Of a DNA stretch of 24,205 bases, positions 15,396 to 22,700 are shown in pieces. The notes beneath the pieces were generated by a model, which made no database searches, was not told where the DNA came from, and saw only the letters and a list, made by a program, of their open reading frames with translations. The DNA lies in contig JAHHSI010000031.1 of NCBI GenBank assembly GCA_020025275.1, forward strand, positions 1 through 24,205, in the 5' to 3' direction. Within the stretch, counting starts at the first letter, position 1. Each line of letters opens with the position of its first letter. The translations under genes and the position numbers were made by a program. The DNA comes from Oscillospiraceae bacterium (lineage in GTDB: Bacteria; Bacillota; Clostridia; Oscillospirales; Oscillospiraceae).

Positions 15396-16326
15396 AATGA
15401 CCGATACCATCACCGCCGAAGTACGGAAAGTCATCGTCGGCAAAGACGATGTGATTGAGAAGATCTGGATGGCCATTCTGGCCCAAGGCCATGTGCTGCT
15501 GGAAGATGTGCCCGGCGTGGGCAAAACCACCATGGCACTGGCGTTTTCCCGTGCTCTTGGCTTAGAGGAGAAACGTATACAGTTTACGCCGGACACCATG
15601 CCCTCGGACATTACCGGCTTTTCCGTTTTTGACCACGGCTCCCTGCACTATCAAAGCGGCGCCGTGATGACCAATCTCCTGCTGGCCGACGAGATCAACC
15701 GCACCTCCAGCAAAACACAGGCCGCCCTATTGGAGGCCATGGAGGAAGGACGGGTCACCGTGGACGGTGTCACCCACCCCCTGCCGCAGCCCTTTGTGGT
15801 ACTGGCCACCCAGAACCCCGTGGGTTCCGCCGGCACCCAGAATCTGCCCAATTCCCAGTTGGACCGCTTTTTGATGATGCTCCACATGGGGTATCCCGAT
15901 TTGCAAAGCCAGATCGATATCCTGAAAGATCGTGGCCACAGCAACCCGTTGGAGCACGTGCAGCAAGTCATGTCCCGGGAAGAACTGCTCCGTCTTATCG
16001 ACACCACCGCCCATACCCACATGGCCGACAGCGTCTACGACTACGCCGCCCGCCTCTGTCAAGCCTCCCGGGAGCACCCCATGGTGCAGCTGGGGATCAG
16101 TCCCCGCGGCGCTTTGGCCCTGTGCCGTGCCGCTCGAGCCAAGGCGTTCGTGCAGCGGCGGGACTATGTGCTGCCGGAGGACATACAGTCCGTGGCCCCC
16201 GACGTCTTTCCCCACCGGCTGATGCTCTCGTCCAAGGCACGGCTGAATGACTATACCGCCGCCATGATCGTGGAAGAACTGCTGCGGGAGGTTCCCCTTC
16301 CCGCCACCACGGAGAAGACCCTATGA
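15388..16326 (+). CDS. MoxR-family AAA+ ATPase
   Basis: This 312-residue cytoplasmic AAA+ ATPase has a Walker A motif GVGKTT (43-48), Walker B LLLADEIN (97-104), sensor 1 ATQNP (140-144) and the family stretch GTQNLPNSQLDRF. MoxR proteins act as chaperone-like motors, often with von Willebrand-type partners and in cofactor insertion or complex assembly. They are distant relatives of the AAA+ subunits of magnesium and cobalt chelatases (family knowledge). The start at 15388 (MYEMTDTITA) overlaps the preceding gene by eight bases, with AAAGGA about ten bases upstream. The 3' end overlaps the DUF58 gene by four bases (ATGA). In this operon it may drive assembly of the envelope complex encoded around it. 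Confidence 0.94.
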   Translation: MYEMTDTITAEVRKVIVGKDDVIEKIWMAILAQGHVLLEDVPGVGKTTMALAFSRALGLEEKRIQFTPDTMPSDITGFSVFDHGSLHYQSGAVMTNLLLADEINRTSSKTQAALLEAMEEGRVTVDGVTHPLPQPFVVLATQNPVGSAGTQNLPNSQLDRFLMMLHMGYPDLQSQIDILKDRGHSNPLEHVQQVMSREELLRLIDTTAHTHMADSVYDYAARLCQASREHPMVQLGISPRGALALCRAARAKAFVQRRDYVLPEDIQSVAPDVFPHRLMLSSKARLNDYTAAMIVEELLREVPLPATTEKTL

Positions 16327-17429
16327 CCGCCGTCCTCTGGCTGCTCCTTTTCGTTGCGGCGCTGATGACGTGTCTGCTCTCGCCCTCCGCCGGACAGTGG
16401 ATCGCACTTTGCGTCCTGCCGGCAGCGCCGCTGCTCTCGTGGCTGCTGCTCTTCCCCCTGCGGCGGACGCAAACCATTTGCATGGAGGCCCCTTCCGTCA
16501 TTGGCCAAGGACAACCGATCCCGCTGGTCTTTCGTCTTCCCCGCCGGCGCTTCCCTCTCGGCAGCGCTCTGGTGTGGGTGGACGTGGAAAACACCGTGAC
16601 CGGACAGCACCTGCGGCGCAGAGTGCATCTGTCGCAGGAAGCCGTCTGGACACTGGAAAGCCGCTTTTGCGGCGGCTTGCGCTGCCGTGTGGTGCGGGTG
16701 TGGGCGCTGGACCTCTTCGGCCTGCTCCCTCTCCCTCTGCCGTGCCGGTGCGAAAAACGGATCACCGTCATGCCCGGCACATTCCCCGTTGAAGTGGATC
16801 GCACGCTGTGCCTTTCCCGCTGTGACGATTGTCTGGAGTACGCCCCCGACCGCCGGGGTCAGGACATGACGGAGACGTTCCAGATCCGGGACTATGTCCC
16901 CGGCGACAATCTCCATCAGATCCACTGGAAACTCTCTGGGAAAACCGGACATCTGCTGGTGCGGGAGGCGTCCTGTCCGGTAGATCACTCCCTGTGCCTT
17001 TTGGTGGAGCGGCGGCAGACGTCGGTGGATCCGGCCTTTGCCGATGCCCTGATGGAGGCCGTGATCTCCACCTGTCAGGCGCTGACCGATGCCGGCACGC
17101 CGTTCTATCTTTCATGGAACGAGACACAGCTGCGCCAGTTCGCCGTTGCCGGCGAGGCGCAGCTTCCGGAGGCGGCCGCTGCTCTGCTGCAGTCCCCCGT
17201 CACCGCCAAAGGCTTTTCTGCGGCCCAGATGTACCGCCGGGCAGGTCCGGCCGCCGGCCGCACGCTCTATTTCTGTCATCAGCTCCCGCCGGAGGAGGAG
17301 CTTCCGTCCGAGAACACACAGATCTTCCTCTGCGCTCCGGGGCCGTCCTCCGATGAGGTCATCCGCTTTACGCCGGAGACCATGAGCGATGTTCTCCGGC
17401 GCATCGAAGGAGGTGTCATGCGCCCATGA
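16323..17429 (+). CDS. DUF58 domain-containing membrane protein
   Basis: This 368-residue protein has two N-terminal hydrophobic segments (about 3-22 and 25-45) and then a soluble domain. The DUF58 signature is at about 173-216: YAPDRRGQDMTETFQIRDY, then PGDNLHQIHWKLSGKTGHLL. It continues into a VWA-like fold. DUF58 proteins are the common partners of MoxR ATPases. It is coupled by ATGA overlaps at both ends, to MoxR upstream (16323-16326) and to the transglutaminase-like gene downstream (17426-17429). This gives the classic MoxR-DUF58-transglutaminase order. Confidence 0.92.
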   Translation: MTAVLWLLLFVAALMTCLLSPSAGQWIALCVLPAAPLLSWLLLFPLRRTQTICMEAPSVIGQGQPIPLVFRLPRRRFPLGSALVWVDVENTVTGQHLRRRVHLSQEAVWTLESRFCGGLRCRVVRVWALDLFGLLPLPLPCRCEKRITVMPGTFPVEVDRTLCLSRCDDCLEYAPDRRGQDMTETFQIRDYVPGDNLHQIHWKLSGKTGHLLVREASCPVDHSLCLLVERRQTSVDPAFADALMEAVISTCQALTDAGTPFYLSWNETQLRQFAVAGEAQLPEAAAALLQSPVTAKGFSAAQMYRRAGPAAGRTLYFCHQLPPEEELPSENTQIFLCAPGPSSDEVIRFTPETMSDVLRRIEGGVMRP

Positions 17430-19678
17430 AAAAGGAACCGTGTGCTCTGACTTTGGTCCCCACAGGGAAGGACACCCCTGTCCCTTGGCAGTCCACCCTG
17501 TCTCTGCTGCTGCCCGCCGCTTTGCTGCTGGGCGGTATCTGGGGAAGTCTGGGGGCTGTCTGCGGGCGTTCCCCCGCCGTTCCCTTTCTCGTCTCCCTGC
17601 TGGCCCTTCTGACGACGCTTTGGGTGGGACAAAGCCGCCGAAAGGCGCTCTGGAGCGTCCTTCTTCTCGCATCGGCGCTCCTTCTGACGCTGGCCCTCTT
17701 CCGGCCCTTGCAGGCCTCTTTGGGGGCTTTATGCAACACCTGCGCCCCGTGGTTCACCCAGACCACCGGTGTCTATTTTCTCCCCTTTACCACCGACGGC
17801 AGCCCTTGGCCCGCCGTCATCTGGCTCGCCCTGCTGTCAGGATTCCTCGTCGGCGCTCTTGTACAAGGCCCCCGTCCCCTGTGGCTGCTGCTCTTTTTCC
17901 CGCTGCTCCTGCCGGCCGCCGGTATGCTCCCCACTCTCTGGGCACCGGCCCTCTATGTGCTGGGGATGCTGCTTCTATTGGCCAAAGACGCCTCCGGCAC
18001 GGGAGCGCCGCTCTGGCGTGCATCGTGCTTCCTCCTCGTATCCGCTGCTCTGGCGGCCTCCGTGGTACTCCCTCTGCGACCATCCACCCACCGAACCGAG
18101 GCCGGATCGCAGGTCCTGCACGCACTCCATCAGCAGGTCTTTGAGTCCTCGAAAAACCCGCTGCCGGAAGGACGGCTGCGCTATGTACCGCCCTACACCC
18201 CCACCCACAAGGCGACCCTGGAGGTGACCATGGAGCACTGGACGCCGCTCTATATCCGTGCTTTTACCGGCTCGGACTACACCGCCGAGGGCTGGACACC
18301 CACAGATTCACAGACAGCCGCCCACATGGCAGAAACGCTGTACGTACTGCAAAATGACCATTTCTTCCCCTCCACACAGCCGGCCGCCGCCTTTGCCGCC
18401 GCAGGGGAAGCGTGTGACAATGCGGTCACGATAAAAAATGTGGGCGCCTGCCGTGCCTACACCTATCTCCCCTACGGAGCGGCACCGGCGGACGATGCCC
18501 CCCTGCGCAGCACACAGATCACCGGAGAGGGCTCCCGCTGTCCTGCGGCTGAAACGCTGCACTGCCCGCTCTTTCCCATCACGGACAGCTATCTGCTGCA
18601 GAGCACGCTGGCCGCAGCGGACGCCCCCGCCTATCGGCAGGCCGAGTCCGTCTATCGTCAATGGGTCTACGACACCTATCTGGACCTTCCGGAGGACGCC
18701 CGCAGCGCCCTGTGCCACTACATCGATCCCCCTGCCGAACCTCTTGGCACCACGCAGGCCCGGCTGGAGATCACGCAGCTCTTGTCCCAGCTCCTGAGCT
18801 ACAGTGAGGGGACGCTGACTAACGCCGGGGACGGCGATTTCGTCTCCTATGTCCTGCGTTCCAATCCACGGGGCTACAGTGTTCACTATGCCACGATGGC
18901 CACACTGCTGATGCGCCTGTGCGGCATCCCGGCCCGCTATGTGGAGGGCTATGTGGTCTCCCCGGCACAGGCCGAGGCCATGCCCGACGGCGCCACCCTG
19001 ACCTTGCAGCAGACCAACAGCCACGCCTGGTGTGAATTCTATCTCGACGGCGTGGGGTGGCTGCCCTTTGACGCCACCCCCGGCTATACCGACAACCTGC
19101 CTTATCCGCTTCCGCCGGACGGCGTACCCGCCGGCGAGGAGAACGGCACGTCTCATCTGCAGGCATCACAGATCCAAGAGCAGCCGGAACACCATCCCCT
19201 GCCGGTAGATCAGGAACCGGACCGGGAGGGGCGCAGCCACTGGATCTATGTCCGGCAGGCATTGAGTGTGTTGGGCGTTCTCTTGGTTTTATCCATACTG
19301 CTTCTGGTGGCACGTACGCTGCTGCGACGGCGCAGGCTGCGGCAGCTGGCCCACCGCTTTTCCACGGCCGATCCACGACTGGCTGTCGGTGCAATCCTCT
19401 CCTATGCCGCACGGCTCCTGACCCTATTAGGTCTTCCCGAAAAAAATCTCCCTCTCTCCCAGCGGCAGGAGGAGATTGCCCGGCTGCTCCACGGGGCGGA
19501 AGATCTGGGCAGTATAACAACCCTTACCGGAGAGGTCTGGTTCAGCGATCACCCCATCACCGAGGCACAGCGCCAACAGGCACTGGACTGGTTATCCACC
19601 GTTGTTCACATCTGGCAGCAGGACACACCGCCGCTGCGTCGTTGGCAGCAGCGCTGGCTGCGCTGTCAGGTCATATAA
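17426..19678 (+). CDS. Polytopic transglutaminase-like protein with Ser in place of the catalytic Cys
   Basis: This 750-residue TgpA-like protein has about six N-terminal membrane segments (residues 20-215) and an extracellular region. The transglutaminase core is at about 475-555, and a C-terminal membrane segment (about 608-635) precedes a basic cytoplasmic tail. The core has GIPARYVEGYV, SHAWCEFYLDGVGWLPFDATPGY, His533 and Asp549. However, the position usually held by the nucleophile reads GYSVHYAT, with Ser485 (codon AGT, 18878-18880) where GYC is the norm. It may therefore be non-catalytic, or a variant hydrolase. It closes the MoxR-DUF58-transglutaminase triad and precedes the giant secreted protein by 25 bases. 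Confidence 0.9.
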   Translation: MKKEPCALTLVPTGKDTPVPWQSTLSLLLPAALLLGGIWGSLGAVCGRSPAVPFLVSLLALLTTLWVGQSRRKALWSVLLLASALLLTLALFRPLQASLGALCNTCAPWFTQTTGVYFLPFTTDGSPWPAVIWLALLSGFLVGALVQGPRPLWLLLFFPLLLPAAGMLPTLWAPALYVLGMLLLLAKDASGTGAPLWRASCFLLVSAALAASVVLPLRPSTHRTEAGSQVLHALHQQVFESSKNPLPEGRLRYVPPYTPTHKATLEVTMEHWTPLYIRAFTGSDYTAEGWTPTDSQTAAHMAETLYVLQNDHFFPSTQPAAAFAAAGEACDNAVTIKNVGACRAYTYLPYGAAPADDAPLRSTQITGEGSRCPAAETLHCPLFPITDSYLLQSTLAAADAPAYRQAESVYRQWVYDTYLDLPEDARSALCHYIDPPAEPLGTTQARLEITQLLSQLLSYSEGTLTNAGDGDFVSYVLRSNPRGYSVHYATMATLLMRLCGIPARYVEGYVVSPAQAEAMPDGATLTLQQTNSHAWCEFYLDGVGWLPFDATPGYTDNLPYPLPPDGVPAGEENGTSHLQASQIQEQPEHHPLPVDQEPDREGRSHWIYVRQALSVLGVLLVLSILLLVARTLLRRRRLRQLAHRFSTADPRLAVGAILSYAARLLTLLGLPEKNLPLSQRQEEIARLLHGAEDLGSITTLTGEVWFSDHPITEAQRQQALDWLSTVVHIWQQDTPPLRRWQQRWLRCQVI

Positions 19679-19703
19679 TGTATTTTTTAAAGGAGGTATC
19701 CCC

Positions 19704-22700
19704 ATGAAACAACCCAAGCGCTGGGGGCAGAAGCTTCTGTCGGTGCTTTTGACACTGATGATGCTGCTGTCCATGCTGCCAGCATCCGTTTTTGCAGCGG
19801 ATGCCGGTACCATTGCCCTGTTGGCCGTCAACGCCCAGGGACAGATCATCGAGCCCGGCTACATCGCCTATCGCACCAATGACACGGTGAAGGACGCCCT
19901 AAAAGCCAGCGGCCACACATTCGCCGGCATTGACGACGGGTTCATCACGGCCATCGACGGGCAGGAGGGCAGCTACAGCCTGCACTATGACGGCGACGGC
20001 TACGCCCTCGATCAAGCCGCCTCCGAGGTGACGGCGCTGTGGTTCACCACCAACACGGAACAGGCCTACGGGCCACACCTGCTGTCTCTGGTGAAGGCCA
20101 TGGCCAAGTTCAATACCGCCACCAACGGTGTGAAGGACTACGAAGCCGCCAAGACGGCGTATCAGGCGGCCTGCCAGAACTTCTATGATGCCGACAACAC
20201 AGGTGCTGAACCTCTGTCCCAGAGCTTAAGCGCCGCCATGAGCAAGTACGACAAATTCCTTGCCGGCGAAACGGTACCGATCACTGTAAACGCCACCATG
20301 GACGGCGCTGCCTTAACACCGGACGAGATGGTTTTCACCGGCGAATTCGGTAATGTGGTCACGGTGAAGAACACGACATCGGCCGCTCTGGTGCCCGGCA
20401 GCTACACCTATGTGATCACCAAGGACGCCTTCCATCAGGCTCGTGGCACCGTCGAGGTGACCGAGGGGACTACGCTGCAGGTACAGCTCCCCTCCGGCCG
20501 TTGGATCGGCGATGTGACGGTGGGCATCGACAGCTCTTGGAAAGAGTACGGCGAAATGCCCCGTGATCATGTTACGCCCGAAGGGGCCACCTACTACATC
20601 CCCGACTTCGCCTCCGGCAAGCTCTTCCCCTGCATTGTCCCCGGTGAGGATGTCTCTGTCAGCGACACCGGCCTGTGGCGGGAAGGGACCTACAATCTCA
20701 ATGAGAAAATCTCGTGGAAGACCAAATCCTCTGCTCTCCCCCGTGCTTACGAGCCCAACAGTCTGGAGGGCACGACCCTGACCTGTGAGGCCCACGCCCG
20801 CAGCGTGGACCCCAACGGCTATGGATACCAATCCTATACGATGACCTTGGTCCGCACACCCTCTCTGCGTGATCTCACCGTGACCGGGAATGGTGACGCA
20901 CTGGCCATCGGATACCGCAACACCATCAAAGACTATGCCCTGACCACTACGGCGCAGGCACTGGACATCACCCCCACCGCCCTATGCGAGGGAACCACCC
21001 TCACCGTCAACGGTCGGCCTGCCGCCAGCGGCCAGTCCACCACCGTGACGCTCGCCGACTGCACGCAGGACCACGCCGGAATCTATCAGATCCCCGTTGT
21101 CATCTCTGCCCCCAACGGGCAGTCCACCACTTATACACTGGCCGTCACGCAAAAAGCCCCGGCGCAAGTCCGTCTGACCCACGATGCGGATGTGACTGTG
21201 ACCGTGACCACGGAGAGCGGCACTCCGGTCACGCCGCAGTCTGCGGGACAGACCGAGGACATCTACCAGTTGGTACCCGACACCAAGTATACCTATGACG
21301 CAGTCAAAGGGACCTACTATCACGCGGTTGCCACCTTCACATCTGCGGAGAACCAGACCGTTTCCGTGGCGGCCCCCAGAACCGAAGATTGGCTCACCCA
21401 GATCTCCGCTAAACTCAGTTCCAACCAAAACGCTCCGGAGCTGGACAGCTCCCCGGCCTTTTCCCCGCAAACGCATGAGTACACGCTTCTGGCGGAGTCC
21501 AACGCTTCGCAATTCTTCTTAAAGGCACTCACTACCAATGAGAAAACCTACGAAACCACCGCCCGCTATACCTGCCATGCCAACAGCAATTCTCCAGACT
21601 CTGTTCAGGAGAAAAAGCTCGGCACCACCAGCTACACGAATATGTCCAACTTCCTGGCAGTAGGTGGCTGGGGCAACCAGATGCGCCTGCAGGTAACGGA
21701 CACCACCCCCGGCGAGGTCACCTACTATCAGGAGTACTTCCTGCAGGTCAACCGCTCCATGACCCTGAACTCTCTGTCAGCCACTGACAAGACGGGTGCC
21801 CCGCTGATCCTGGCCCAGAAAAACGCCCCGGAAAACACCCATTTTGACAAATTCGTGCCGGACTATACCACCACGATGGGGCAGCGGGTTCCGGAGATCC
21901 GGCTCACCTTCCGTCCTTTGAGCACATTCAAAAAGGACGATGCGTTTACCGTAAAGGCAGCCTGCGGCGCATGGTCACAGGAGATCCAGTACGGCCCGGA
22001 TGTGTCGCCCAAGGAGGAGCAGACCATCACCGTCCCCATGGACCCCACACAGCCGAAGGAGACCGTTACCCTGACCGTCTCCCACAGCACGGTAGGTTCT
22101 GTCCCCCAGACATACACCATTGAAATCACCAAGCTGCCTCCGGTCGTCACCACCTTTACCGTCGATCCGGCCAACGCTGTGATCTTCCTGACCGACAACA
22201 CCAATAAAGCACGTATCCTGCCTGAGCAGGACGGCACCTTCGTCCTCAGCAGCGGTATTTCCTACACCTATGTGATTACCAAAGACGGCTTTGTGGGCCA
22301 GAGCCAGAGCTTTGTGGCCGGGGAAGAGACCAAACACCAGACCATCAAACTGGATAAGGCTCCGGACAATGCACTGCCCGATCTCACACAGCCCGGTGAC
22401 TGGCATCAGTTCCGTGCCGATGATAACAATAACGGCGTTGTGGACGTCAAGACGCCCATCAAGGCCGAGGACAGTGTCCTTGTCTGGGCCAACAAAATCG
22501 GCGAGGGCTACAGCGGCGGTGCCACCGGCTGCCCCATCATTGTGGGCGGCTGCATCTATACCTACGCCGGCAAGTCCATTGTCAAGATCGATAAGGAAAC
22601 CGGTGAAGTCCTCAAGTCCGCACCCATGGCTGCCAGCTCCAGCTTTGCCATCAACTCTCCCACCTATGCCGACGGCATGATCTTCGTGGGACTGAGCAAC

